Origin: Cyprinodon diabolis
Taxonomy: Eukaryota > Chordata > Actinopteri > Cyprinodontiformes > Cyprinodontidae
Reading direction: 5' to 3'
Length of the DNA: 64,000 nt
Assembly (NCBI GenBank): GCA_030533445.1
Contig: CM060064.1
Location: forward strand, 1,839,416 to 1,903,415
The notes under the pieces: model-generated
What the model was told of the DNA's origin: nothing
Seen by the model: only the letters and a program-made list of their open reading frames with translations
Databases searched by the model: none
Translations under genes and position numbers: made by a program
Shown here: positions 43,910 to 55,619 of the stretch, in pieces
Position numbering within the stretch: the first letter of the stretch is position 1
Layout of the letters: the number at the start of each line of letters is the position of its first letter

Positions 43910-45000
43910 GAATTAAAGATTAGATTTACTCTATTTGGGAACGTACAGAACTTTGAATCAGGTCAGTGACTATAGCTCCTAGTCATAATTGTTGAGATCC
44001 AGAGGCTTGCCCACCAGAGGGCGCCGAGGATCCCTTCCTGATTGTTTTTATTTTTCTGTTGGGATCTGGGGTGCTGTCTACTTTCCTCCTCCAGAGGGCG
44101 TACTGGATCTCCTGAACCTGGAGCTGCATTCACCAGCTGACTCTCATCTGCTAATCAGGGGACCAGTACTTAAGGAGGCTGTGGACAACACTCCCACGCC
44201 AGAGTGTTTTGTTAACCACGGTACAGCAACCCTGAACCAACCAGCCTGTCTGATCTTCTGACTCTACAGCAACCAGAACCAGAACCTGATCAGTTGTGTC
44301 TTCTCTGCTTCTAGGAAGGAACCTGACTGAACCCTGGGACTCTGGAGGAGTCTCCATTGCTGAACTCTGCCTGCCGCATCTCAGGAGCTTGGAGGAGCTC
44401 ATCATCTGAAGCCTGCCAACCTGCTCTAGGCTGAACCCTGGAAACTCTGGAAGAGTCTCCCGTGCTGAAGTCTGCCTGCCGCATCTCAGGAGCTCCTGCT
44501 TCTGACAGCCAACTAGAAGATCAACGTTCTGAATCTGCCTGCCTGTTCTCTAGGTGAGAACTTGGAACTACCCAAGGACTGAGTCTCAGCTAGCCTGAAG
44601 CCTAGCTTTACTGCTGCCTAGCTCTCTGCTCATCTCTCAGTCTCTGGACTCTTCTGGTTTCCTCTCTCCAGCGCTCAGCCTGAATCACAGATCAAGAGAA
44701 TCCTGTATGATCAGCCCTGGACCAGAATACTTCCTGACCTGCTTTGTTCTTCAAATAATAAACAATTGAACTTTTTCCCTGCCTCCTGAGTGTGTTCTGC
44801 ATATGGGCTAGAATCTTCGACCATCATGACAATAATCAGCTGAACATTCCAGTCACTGACCTGTATTTTCCATCTCTGCAGAGAATCTAGTGATCCGCCT
44901 CTGCTGACGCCCAGCCCTTCGCAGTTCACCCTTGTTTAAAAATAAAGCCTTTTGAAAATCTCCCTGGTCTGTCTCTCTGAATATTGGGTCCTAGTTTCTG
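43910..45000 (+). repeat. Older LTR fragment, host of the 43990-44831 solo LTR
   Basis: The sequence left of 43989 joined to that right of 44837 matches 52470-52600: AGGTCAGTGAC...CTCCTAG, ATTCCAGTCACTGACCTG, TCTCTGCAGAGAATCT, GTGATCCGCC. AGGTCAGTGAC and GTCACTGACCT are an inverted pair. So one LTR family member was hit by another LTR. Confidence 0.7.
43990..44831 (+). mobile_element. Solo LTR of the sushi-like group, 842 bp
   Basis: Starts TGTTGAGATCCAGAGG, ends CCATCATGACA, and is flanked by a perfect ATAAT duplication (43985-43989, 44832-44836). It contains TACTTAAG (44167-44174), CCAGAGTGTT 32 nt later (44199-44208), AATAAA near 44757 and GTGTTCTGCATATGGG near the end. Its 5' end is duplicated: a second LTR-like start, TGTTGGGATCTGGGG, lies at 44057. 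Confidence 0.9.
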
Positions 45001-46529
45001 AGGTTATTACAACAATTAATTAACATAAATATAAAAGTGGTTAGATTGATTCCATCTTTTAATCTAGTTGTGAAAACATATAATACCATCATTAATTACA
45101 TCATAAAGTTAATTAATATATGAGAATTGTGTTAGTCAATATGATATAGTATTAAATAAAAATATACTGTGCATTTCTGTAATGCATTTCTCAAAAGACT
45201 GAAATATTTACTTTGACAAAAAAATACAATATGCTGAAATATTTCTGTTGATGGGATGTCCTATGATTAATGATTACAGTGTATTATAAAATGTTTTGCT
45301 GAGTGTTTTTTGTTTGATAAGGGAAAAGGTTTCTTTTCTTTTATTAGTATGAGGATGGCAGAAATAAAAGCACATCTTTAAGATGGCAGTTTTGTTTTCC
45401 CCGCATGATCCAGTTGAGCCTGTCCCTCTGGATGTTTTTCAGTGTGAAACTGTGACTCAAAGGGTCGAGGGAGAAACCTCCTCCTCTCACTTGGAAGCAA
45501 TCATCCCCGCACAATGAGCCTTGTGTCCGTCTCTTGCTCACAGTACTCTAAATCTCTGCAGTGTCACAGATGCTTGGATACAGCCAGGAGGAGAGACCAA
45601 AGCTTTGGCAGAAACGCAGACTAGGACATATAAGGTTTAGAGGGAAGTCTGTGCAGCCATGCAGTATTAGGACCTGCATGATATTCGGCATATTTTTATT
45701 TATTTTTTTGCCGTGTTAAGTATGTGAATGTTAGTACATTTTAAAGTTGATGCCAGCGTGACTGCATCATTTTGCACGTTTAACATTGCATGTCTGATTG
45801 TATGGGTTTCCTGCCTGTGTATGTGCAGTGAAGAGCTGCAGGACAATGGTTGTTGCACATTGCCATTAAGGCTTCCTCAGTGCCTTTGGAAGCTCAAGAC
45901 TGCCACCACTTGCCACCAGTTTGCAAATGTTCAGGAGGCTGTAAAAGCTGCAGAGGTGCAACACAAACCCAGCTTATATATAACATAGATTAAAAGAAAA
46001 CAACCAAATGGGTTAAAAAATAAGGTGACAGACAGAAAAGTCTACATCTTGTCTTTGTCTGCGAAATAAGATAAACAAAGGTGTAAATATGCTGTTATCG
46101 CAGGAGGTCTGGGAGTGTCTGGTTATTTAGGTATGCACATCCTTAAACTAACAGTTAGTGAAAAACTTTCTTATTTCCAGTATTCAATCTCCTACAGGAG
46201 GTGCACACCTGCCATCATCTATAGAGAATCTAAACACATCAGTTGTCGTAGTAGGATTGTTTGATGTTTGCTTATTTGCACCGTTTAGATTTACCTGTAG
46301 TCTGCAGGGAAGAAATATACAAAATAATTAGTCTAAAGAAGACTCAGTAATAATCCACAGAATCATTAAAAATAGCCCAGGAAAGATGGCTGAACTGCTG
46401 TAGGGGTTCCCCCTGAGACAAATCAAAGAAGAATGAAATGAATGATAGCAGCACTGTGCAGTTCTAACTGGTAGCCTCTCCCATGTGTTGCATTCAGAGA
46501 TTATAGACAACATCCCTACACCCTGTTAT
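45001..46529. other. No recognisable feature
   Basis: AT-rich, with short frames only. No repeat ends or motifs found. Confidence 0.45.
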
Positions 46530-48038
46530 TCTGTATTCCTTTTTTTTATATATATTGCCATATCCGGCAATGTGGAAATGGGAATTGATGTATTAATGCC
46601 AGAGAGTGCCCAACAGATTTTAGTGTTTGTGTTTTTTATTTTGATTTATGTGGCGAATAAATCATGTTATCATGACACTACATTAAAAAAAGTAGAACAG
46701 GAGAGAGAAATAAGAATAAAAATAAAGGAGAAAAGGTGAAAGAAAGAGGAGACAGAAGAGAAAGATTGACACAACTTCATCGATCTGCTTCATCACCTGC
46801 AAAGAGAGATGTGAAAAGAACAACACAACCAACTAATATGGAACAACAGGTACAATACAGGAACACCTTGATACCATCACTGAAGTACAATATATTCAAT
46901 ATTAAGAGTACGTTTGTGTTTATCCATGGGAAAAATGCGCAATAGTGATTATGAAGAGTCAAAGACCATTGGCATCAGGGACCCTAGGCCCCAGGGGTGT
47001 CCTGCCCCGACCAAGCCCCCTGGGGCCAGGCCCCGCAAGGCAGCCGTCAGGAGCTTGCCGGCCTCCTGCCTGGGACCCCATCCCCAGACATCAAGTACCA
47101 CCTATACACCAGAGGGTCAAGGCACCAGCCAGCGAAGGGGAGCAAGACGGGGGAATGGGGTCCGCACTAAGCGGAGACTTGAGATGTCCTTGGGAGAGGG
47201 AGCAGTTCACACCCTGATAAATAAACAAACAAGAAAAATCTGCACAGTCTTGATCACCCACCCCAATGCCCCCATACACAACACACAGATACTACATAAT
47301 AAAAAAACAACAACTTGGGGATGGGGGGGGGTGATGCTGTACAGACATTTGCATTTCTTCACACACATCATCAAAAATATCTCCATCCCATATGTTGTTG
47401 GAGTCTCTGTAAAACTGGATTTTCCCCAAACACAAAATCCCAGAACATTTCAAACCAAACAGACCAAATCAAACCAGACCAAATGTGAGTGGAGTGCTGT
47501 CTGCAGTTCAGCGCAGTGAGGAATGCTCTTATCCTCATATTGTGGAAACCAAACAACCTCTCCACACAGACGAGGGACCTCCTTGGGACAAGACTCGCCT
47601 GTCCACCTGCACCTCATAGTAAAAGGACATTCGTTTTAAGGACCACAATGTTCAGGTTTTGGACAAAGAAGACAGGTGGTTTGAAAGGGGTGTGAAGGAA
47701 GCCATGTACTTTAAGAGAAAAAAAAACAACCTTAAACAGAGGGGGTGAACCCAGGTTTCAAGTCTCAAAAAACCTACGTTACAGCAAGTGGATTCCTTCT
47801 GCTATCATCTCAGTCCTCGTCGCCATGCAGGGGACCAAGACATCCCACCTGGTCTGCCAGGCCAACAACAACCTTGAAGACTCCCCTCTTAGAGGCACGG
47901 GACAGAATTTGAATTTGCACAATGACCTGAGCAACTCCTTACCAAGGGGCAGACCTTTTTTTAGTTCACTTTGCATGCTGTCTAAGCCATAACAAGGCTT
48001 TTTTTGTTTGGGCCACTCTGTAAGTCTGGAACTCAATG

Positions 48039-48332
48039 CTAGCTGACTGGGATCATAGGATCTCTGCCTGGCTTCAGCAGAAGACTAATGTTAGCAGAAT
48101 TCCTTTTAGCCGGAAATCTGCCATTTCCCTGAGTTTCCTGCAGCATTCTGTGGAATGTTGGTGCCAGAATATTCCAGAAGTCTTTATAAAACTCAGTAGG
48201 AAATCTGTCTGGATCTGGCGCTTTATTATGTGGCATGTTTTTGAGAGCTTCCTGAATTTCAGCTGCTGTCAGCGGTGAGTCCAGGGTCATTCTTTGACTA
48301 TCTAATAATTTAGGAAGAGTTATTTTATCCAC
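48039..48332 (-). pseudogene. L1 ORF2: start of reverse transcriptase
   Basis: MDKITLPKLLDSQRMTLDSP, LTAAEIQEALKNMPHNKAPD, PDRFPTEFYKDFW and MLQETQGNGRFPAKRNSANI match the entry of L1/Tx1 RT domains (the NKAPGPDGFPAEFYK block, here APDPDRFPTEFYK, and the SxxGxLPxSMxxAxI block). The frame then stops, and the palm with the catalytic aspartates is absent. Confidence 0.8.
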
Positions 48333-48790
48333 AAATTGCTTGATGTCATTATCTGATGGATTTATCTGTGATGTGTATAAAGATTTGTAGAAATCTCGGA
48401 AGGTGTCATACCTAAGGGATCACATAATGTAGTGCCAGTTTAGTCTGTGACTGCGAATTTACAGTAGTTGTTTTTTCTTTGTTTATTTTAGCTGATTAGC
48501 TAAAAAGCTTTCTGACTTATAGCCATGTTCAAAAATGTCTATCTTTGTAATAAAAAAATATTTTGTTTTTTAATATATTATTTTAATTCTAATTTAAATT
48601 TAAAGAAAAAAGAATTTCCTGGGAGGATTCAAGAAACTACATTTTTTCCTCTAATTTGTTTTCTATCTTCTTTTAATGAGATGAGAATGAAATTATTTCA
48701 CCTCTCATCACTGGTTTTCCTGTTTCCCAGAGGACAGATGCTGATATCTCTGGTAGATCATTGTACTCCAAGTATCAAGCCCATTCTTCT

Positions 48791-48979
48791 TTAAAAATAT
48801 TTGATAAATTCTTCATCTTTGACCAGTGATTTATTAAGTCTCCAACTTTTGATTTGTGGGGTTATTTTTTCATTTATTAGGGTCAAAAACACGGGAGTAT
48901 GATCACTGGCAGTCATATGAAGTGTTATTGCATCTGAAACGTCAGACAGCAGCGGGCTGCTGATTAAGAAATAGTCCAC
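48791..48979 (-). pseudogene. L1 ORF2: end of the endonuclease
   Basis: MDYFLISSPLLSDVSDAITL followed by HMTASDHTPVFLTLI. The SDHxPV block is the conserved C-terminal motif of L1-type apurinic endonucleases, and IKSWRLNKSLVKDEEFIKYF is the usual linker (WRLNxSLL). The gap to the RT piece (48333-48790) is degraded sequence. Confidence 0.8.
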
Positions 48980-49100
48980 ATGAGATTAGGAATGATGGAC
49001 ATTTGAAAAGAAAGCATATTCCTTACTGTTAGGATGAAAGGATCGTCATTCTCTATTCTGACTAACCAGGGCCTCATCATCTTAGAGGAAGCTGTTTATT

Positions 49101-51594
49101 CAGACAATATATAGAAAGAAAAAATGCCCCAAAAAAGAGAATCACTCCATCCTGGAGAAAAGTTTTCCAATTCTAGTTCCTTACGCCATTGTTGGTACAA
49201 TGGTTATGTTTTAAGGAACGAACAACAGTGGAAAATGTTCGGCAGGACGGGGAGCCGGTATGGTTAGGAGCCAAACGAGGTTATGGACTACAGCTTTAAG
49301 GGCTTGTTGCAGAGGTGTCAGCTCTCCAGCCCTTCATGTGTGAGGGCATGGTTGAGTAAGGCTCTGTTTGGACACCTGCCCTTGTCCACTAAGCAAGGCA
49401 ACCACTGCAGCCTCACCTCCTTTCTTCAAACTTACCTCCTGCTGTGTCTGGCTGATGAAAAGGAATCGCTTTATCGACCGTTTAATCGTCAAGTTGCAAA
49501 TGAAATCTTCTTGTGGTGGTAATTAAGCAGGTTTATATTTCTGAATAACATGCACTTACTCACCAACAGGTGGACTGCATCATGTTTACGAGAATAATTT
49601 ACAATCATTTACTGAAGTTAGGATGTTTGTAGAATCTGATGTGTTTGTAAGAGCCACCGGTAGGAGATAAAGTTGGAAACAAGGCAAAATGTTTTAGCCT
49701 GAGACCATTTTTTTTATTTATAACGAATCATATTACATCTGTACAGCTAAGGGCAGAGAAAATGGACGATTAGACAGAGCAATGGCTCTTTGTGAGTTTG
49801 GAGTCTGCATTAAAAAGAAATCTATGGTTATTCTTATTATCCTCTATTAATTAATTATGAATTAATTATCCTCTCCTTGTTTTATGAAGGGTCATTTTAT
49901 ACAGCTGTACACCTTAAGTAGGACTCCTCTATGCATGAAGAGCGCCATTTTCTCCCTATCTTCCCAACATTGCACTTCAAAGTACACAGCTCTAAATTAA
50001 ACAAGAGAGTTTTTTGTCAGAAAAGTTGCCAATCATCACTGAACAAATCATGACTTCCTATGCCAACCACCTGTCAGATAACATCTTGACTCCACACAAT
50101 GCCCATTACTTTTTATATTTTACATTTAGCCATTAGCTACCGAAGCCTGGAGCGGTCATGTCCGCTCTTGACAGTGGTTTTCTTGAGAAAACGTGTTAAT
50201 TTTCTGAAAAGTTTCTGAAAGCTGTTTTTTCGTGTTAATTGGATGATTGGTGTGTGTTAAAACTGATTCCCTCCTTCATTACCACAACAGCGGCAGATGA
50301 TTTATAAGTCATGGCAGCCTATATGTGATTCTGTAAAAAACCCTTTGTTTAACTTTTAGGGGAAAAGATGATGATCTTGGTTTGATGATTTGTTTCTACT
50401 TCTGATTCATAAGCAAGTAGACCTATGCCTCGAGCGCTTTAGCACTGCTATTACGTCTGTAACAGATATAAGATGCATTAACCCCCAAAATTAGTCCAAA
50501 TAAAAGATTTTCCTTAAAAAAAAAAACAGTCAGATTAGTTTCTACCCTATTCAGCAATCCAATCATGCACCACAACCTGACAATGAGTGAAAGGAAAAAG
50601 GAAACTAAAAAACTGCTGATTTGTGCCGCAGGCATGGATGGACTGGGAATCCAGTAATCAATTATTACTCAGACAGGTTAATCATCTCGTTATCTTAAGA
50701 AATCAGTAACTGTTTTCTCCTGATAATGAGATAATTATCTCGTTATCTGAAGAAAACCGTTAATTGTTTTACCGCAATAACAAGATAGTTTTGTCATTAT
50801 CTCGAGAAGTCAAAGTAGAGTAGAGTACAGCCGCTCTCAGCTTCCATAATTAGCTCATAATGCTTAGTTTTTTTTTCATATATTTCCTATCTCATTTTAT
50901 ATTTCTTACCACATCTATGCAGATGACAGCTCAAAGTATTTGTAAATTTTAAACCTCACAAGCTGGATAGGATATCCATCCTCATGCAGTGTTGTTTGTC
51001 CTGCAACCACTGTCCTGGTTTTCAACACTGATAAGACAGAGATCTTGATAACTGCTCCATTAGCCACCTTGTTTTTTCCGCTGGGTTTTCAGTGGAGAGG
51101 AAGTTGTTAATGGAAACAGCAGGGCCCTTTATCACAAAGAAGCTTAAAACTAGATGTAGATTTTATGGATGACCTTTTATTATAAATCTTAGAATTTCTG
51201 AGATTTTTCTTTTTTTTTTACTTAAGTGTGATAAAGACTTTTCAGAAAGCAGCCCCAGCAGGTCTTCCGGGAGCTCATAAAGTGAACAAATGTTAGAGGT
51301 AGTTAGGAGGACTTTAGCTGGCCTAAGCAGAAAAGATAAAGAAAAAAAACAGAAGCTATTTAGCCAATCCAATTCCAAAAGAGTGATATAAATGAGAACA
51401 AAGTACTTTAACAATAGAAAAATAAATAATACAGAGATAGAATGATAAACTTGATCATTAAATTAAACTTTGAATCATTATAATTTAAAGCGTTTCAAAT
51501 TACAAATAATACACTACAAAGGGATATCAATATAATGTACAGACTGTAAAATCCACTCAATGATTAAAAACAATTTTAGTGAACATAAGAATTC
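49101..51594. other. No recognisable gene
   Basis: AT-rich. Around 50670-50815 TAATCATCTCGTTATCT, GAGATAATTATCTCG and ATTATCTCGAGAAG words repeat on both strands, suggesting a small palindromic repeat element. Otherwise nothing is seen. Confidence 0.4.
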
Positions 51595-51597
51595 TTA

Positions 51598-52433
51598 TGC
51601 TACGTTCACACCGGACGTCTGCTGCTTCATTTTTGCTGCTTGTACCAGTTAGTTCTGACGCGCTGCTGAAGCAGCTTTGCTGCTCTGGCTGCGCGGTCCG
51701 AAAGTGTGTCTGACGCGCGTTGGGCGGAGCTTCACTATCCTTTCTCTGCCTTGCAGCTATATTTGCTGTGATCAGTGGGAATAAAGTTTAATATGTTTTT
51801 AAGTGAGAAAATCAACCTGAAAACTTCATCTGTGCAGTCAGTTCATTCACATTATCATCCTGCCTTCTAATATTATTTCTGTCAGAGCCGCTCAGACCCC
51901 CACATACCAGCGGTGCGCCGACAGTAGGAATCCCTTCATCAGCAGCCTCTGGCCGGGTCGCCTCCTCGCGGTTCACCACGGCAGCTGGTAGGTGTTTTTC
52001 ATCTAAATAATCCAGACTAGAGGCGGCAGGATAATAAAAGCAAAAATATTCTGCTGGCAGATTTCTGCATTTTAAGTTAATTTATGCGTCAATAAACTGT
52101 TTCAGAGGAGTGATCATAGCGATCTGTATCATCAGCGCTGTGTCTCTCTCTCTGCCAGCTCCCAAATCAGCTTCTCTGATTGGTTGACGCGGCGCGTCGA
52201 GCAGCAAAAGTTCAATTTTTTCCATCTCGAGCAGCAGCGCGTTTGCGGCGCGTCACGCGCGTCAGATGCTTAAACGCGCCCGACGCGCTGCTTCAGCTGC
52301 TCAGACGCGCTGCGCCTGCTGCTCAAAACGCGCTGCTGGACCTTTTGCTGCGCCTTGACGCGCATCCATAATTGACTTTGCATGTAATCTCGCTGCTTCT
52401 GTCGCGCCAGCTGCGTCCGGTGTGAACGCAGCA
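51598..52433. mobile_element. Harbinger-type MITE, 836 bp
   Basis: Left end TGCTACGTTCACACCGGACG and right end CGTCCGGTGTGAACGCAGCA form inverted repeats with one mismatch. Both are flanked by TTA (51595-51597, 52434-52436). A 3-bp TWA duplication is characteristic of PIF/Harbinger elements. No transposase. The inside is dense in GCTGCT and CpG-rich ACGCGC words, unlike the AT-rich flanks. Confidence 0.82.
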
Positions 52434-52436
52434 TTA

Positions 52437-52660
52437 AGATTCCTTCTCTCCCCCTGGAATCGAACTGAACTCTCCACCAGGTCAGTGGCTTTTTCTCCTA
52501 GTTGTGATTAGCTCGACATTCTAGTCACTGACCTGAATTTCCTGTCTCTGCAGAGAATCTTGTAATCCGCCCCAGAGACGTTCAACCGCTCACTTACGTT
52601 TTGAATTAAACCCGTCTAGTAAACCAACCGGATTTTGTCTGCTTGAATGTTGGATCCAAG
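52437..52660 (+). repeat. LTR 3' portion of the old chromovirus
   Basis: Matches the LTR fragment around 43.95-44.98 kb (AGGTCAGTG, AGTCACTGACCTG, TCTCTGCAGAGAATCT). A 73-nt GT...AG segment at 52481-52553 is embedded. The LTR 5' part is missing. Confidence 0.6.
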
Positions 52661-52689
52661 GTATATACAAAATAATCTGTTCAAATCTG

Positions 52690-53500
52690 GATCCATCAGC
52701 AGACAAAACTTAGCTTGAAATCATAGATCAGAAGGTTTCTCAGCTTGAAACTGGTGTCACTGAGATCCTCGCTCAACGCAGTCAGACTTCAGCTCCCACT
52801 GTTCCTTCCCCCTCTGTGTCCACGCCTCCACCTGCTGTCTCTGCCTGTCAGGAACCTCATCTAACCGCCCCTGAACAGGTATTCAGACCAGTGTAGAGCG
52901 TATTTTAACCCAGTGCAAAATCCAATTTGAACTGCAGGCCTCCACGTTTCCGTCTGGCCGAGCCAAGGTGGCTTATCTGATCTCGATGTTAGCAGACAGG
53001 GCGAAGTTATGTGGAATGTCGGAGTGGCAGAATAACTCCTCTCTCTCTGCGAATCCTATAAGGACTTTTCTGTGTACGAGTCTTTAGCCCCGTTCTATCC
53101 AATAGAGAGGCTTCAAGGGGGTTATTGACTCTAAAGTAAATCTGTGTCCAATACATTATTGACTTCCACATGTTAGCTTCTGAGAGTCCATGGAACAAGG
53201 AGGCTCTGATGGACGTCTTCATAGCAGGACATGGTGAGAGGATGAGCTTTCCACCCATGATTATCCTTGTTCTCTGAAGGAGCTGGAGGACTTAGCAACC
53301 TGGATTGACCTCCGCCTTCAGGAGCGACGCAGGGAGCGGGGTCCTGCTGTTCACTCCTCCTACTCTTTGGCTTTGGAGGTCCATGGAATGGCGTCGGAAC
53401 CCCTTCACTCCTCCAGTCCAGAAAACCAGGCAGCTGGGACGTGCACGTCCCTGCAAGGAGGGGAAGGATAATCACTTCAATCTTCACCTGCGGTGGAGAG
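52690..53500 (+). pseudogene. gag: gag remnant of the old chromovirus
   Basis: TGGATCCATCAGCAGAC gives (L)DPSAD, like the MDP start of sushi-type Gag with its Met lost. Further on, one frame reads FLTQCKIQFELQASTFPSGR and AKVAYLISMLADRAKLCGMS, a recognisable capsid-region block. After that, multiple stops break it, and no zinc knuckle can be read. Confidence 0.65.
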
Positions 53501-53559
53501 GGACATCGTTCAACCCGTTGCCCGGTAAAGGATCAGGCTCAGTAGAAGGGGGGAGGATC

Positions 53560-54090
53560 CTGCTGAGCGGAGACAGACTATCTGCCTCCCCAGAATTTCT
53601 GCTCCCTGTGACTTTGTCTGTGGGCTCACGTAGCCATAGTTTTCTAGCCTTTCTGAATTCTGGAGCAGATACAGAGTTTATGGATGGCAACCTGGCCAGA
53701 CCACTCGGCATCAAGCTACATATCACAGCGGCCTCTCACCAGGTATTAGCCTTAGATGGACATCAGCTTAATAAATCATCCCTCTTGACTGAACCCGTGA
53801 AGTTGGTGGTGGATGGTAACCATGTTGAACTACTATTATAGACACACGTCAGGTTCCTGTCATTTTAGGATCTACATGGTTAACAAAAGAAAACCCACAC
53901 TTTGACTGACAGAGGGTGAAAGTGTTATGTTGGTATACTTCCTGTTGTAGTTCCTGCTTACGTGTTTGCTAAGTCCAAGACACCTGTTAAAGGTGAGATT
54001 TTTATCCTGACCTTTCGAAAATCCCTGAGGAGTATCATGACCTCAGTGAGGTATTTAACAAGGGTAAGGCCATAGCCCTACCTCCTCATG
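53560..54090 (+). pseudogene. pol: Protease remnant of the old chromovirus
   Basis: The frame ending at 53841 contains LPVTLSVGSRSHSFLAFLNS then GADTEFMDGNLARPLGIKLH. The active-site DSG has become NSG, so the catalytic aspartate is lost. VILGSTWLTKENPHFDW, and in another frame EEYHDLSEVFNKGKAIALPP, the lead-in to RT, follow after the frame breaks. Confidence 0.75.
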
Positions 54091-54098
54091 GACTCTTT

Positions 54099-55139
54099 CA
54101 GTTCAGTTTATTTCTATAGCTCAAATTCTGAGGCCGACTGGGGTTCAAGGAGACAGAAGCAGACATAGAAAAAGAAGCATAGATACAAAAGGCAACTGTA
54201 AAAGGCGGCCCCGTCCAGGAAACACACAACCACAGCCTTAAAAGTAGACAGGGTGTCTGCCTCACGGACTAAAACTGGTAGTTGGTTCCACAGGAGAGGA
54301 GCCTGATAACTAAAAGATCTGCCTCCCATTCTACTTTTAGAAATTCTAGGAACCACTAGTAAACCTGCAGATTGAGAGCGAAGTGCTCTGTTAGGAACAT
54401 AAGGAACAATCAGATCTCTGATATCAGATGGAGCTTGGCCATTTAAGGCTTTATATGTGAGAAGGAGGATTTTAAATTCTATTCTGGATTTAACAGGAAG
54501 CCAATGAAGAGAAGCCAGGATAGGAGAGATATGATCTCTCTTTTTCATTTTCATCAGAACTCTGGCTGCAGCATTTTGGATCAGCTGAACGCTTTTAACT
54601 ACAGTTTGTGGACTTCCTGATAGTAAAGAATTACAATAGTCCAGCCTTGAAGTAACAAATGCATGGACTAGTTTCTCAGCATCACCCCTGGACAGGAGAT
54701 TGCTCATTTTTGCAATATTCCTCAGATGAAAGAAGGAAATTCTAGAAACCTCTTTGATATGGGATTTAAATGACAGGTCCTGATCAAAAATAACACCAAG
54801 ATTTTTTACTTTATTTTCTGAAATCAGTTTAATCCCATCCAAATGAAGTGACTGGCTAATCAGCTTCTTTTTCAGAGACTCTGGTCCAAAGACTATAACT
54901 TCTGTTTTGTCTGCATTCAGAAGCAGAAAGGTAAGAGTCATCCAGGTTTTGTCTTCAAGAATTGGTCCTAGCACTGATCCCTGTGGTACTCCACAGGTAA
55001 CCTTTGAGCATGAGGAAGATTTGTCATTAACGTGAATAAACTGAAATCGATCAGATAGATAAGATTTAAACCAGTCTAGTGCTGTACCTTTAATTCCAAC
55101 AAAATATTCAAGTCTTTCTAAAAGAAAGTTATGGTCAAT
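54099..55139 (-). mobile_element. L2 LINE copy, reversed, inserted in the old chromovirus
   Basis: The chromovirus reading (PPHGLF then DCKIYLLPGT) resumes exactly across this segment. The flanks GACTCTTT (54091-54098) and GACTTTT (55140-55146) look like a slightly decayed target duplication. The L2 ends with ATAAACTGAACTGAA on its 3' side (54099 region). It is 5'-truncated at the RT and has lost most of its 3' UTR. Confidence 0.85.
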
Positions 55140-55178
55140 GACTTTTGATTGTAAGATATATTTATTGCCTGGTACCAC
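54114..55178 (-). pseudogene. L2 ORF2 remnant lacking the catalytic YADD
   Basis: The 354-codon minus-strand frame reads [35 protein letters not shown], and then jumps directly to EDKTWMTLTFLLLNADKTEV. Comparison with 28.9-29.1 kb shows an in-frame loss of the segment holding [11 protein letters not shown]. The rest (NLGVIFDQDLSFKSHIKEVS to LLWNQLPVLVREADTLSTFK) is continuous, with arginine where the other copy has a stop. The C-terminus fuses to 3' UTR sequence through a second deletion. The first residues (MVPGNKYILQSK) come from the flanking chromovirus. Confidence 0.85.
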
Positions 55179-55270
55179 ACCCCTCGGGGTGGGTTATACT
55201 CCTTCCCCGCTCCTGAATCCCAGGTTATAGAGAAATACATCTCTGAGTCACTTAAGGCTTGCATCATCTT
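55147..55270 (+). pseudogene. pol: Short RT-entry piece of the old chromovirus
   Basis: Across one shift it reads YLLPGTTP and then SAPESQVIEKYISESLKACI, equivalent to SLPGAPLP and [10 protein letters not shown] in the better element. It stops where the reversed L1 begins. Confidence 0.7.
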
Positions 55271-55619
55271 CTTTATTTTATTTATTTATTTTTTTATTAT
55301 TTATTGTCCTGTCTGGCAATGTGGCAATAAGAATAATTGTCTTGATGCCAAAAAGAGCCCAACAGATTTTACTTTCACAAGTGGAGCAGTACGGCTATCG
55401 CCATAGTGTTCCGCTGGATTTATGCATAGAAATAGCTTTATTATAATTATGCAGGGAGTTTTACAGATTATATGGACACTGCAATGTAGGTAGAACAGGA
55501 AAGGAAAACAGAAAAAAAGGAGAAAAGATTAAAAAAGACGAGAATTTCTAAGTACCTGGAACCAAGCACCAGTAGTTGTTTGTGAAAGTGAAGTTGCGCA
55601 TGTAAAGTTTATCCAAAGA

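Larger units (their letters stand above)
46530..49100 (-). mobile_element. Tx1-like L1 remnant, reversed
   Basis: The left part (ATTGCCATATCCGGCAATGTGG, GCCCAACAGATTTTAGTG, GCGCAATAGTGATTATGAAG) matches the 3' end of the L1 at 55.27-58.44 kb. The right part encodes ORF2 pieces on the minus strand. The 3' UTR is G/C-rich as in the other copy. Most of ORF2 between the RT start and the C-terminus is missing, so this copy has a large internal deletion. Confidence 0.75.
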
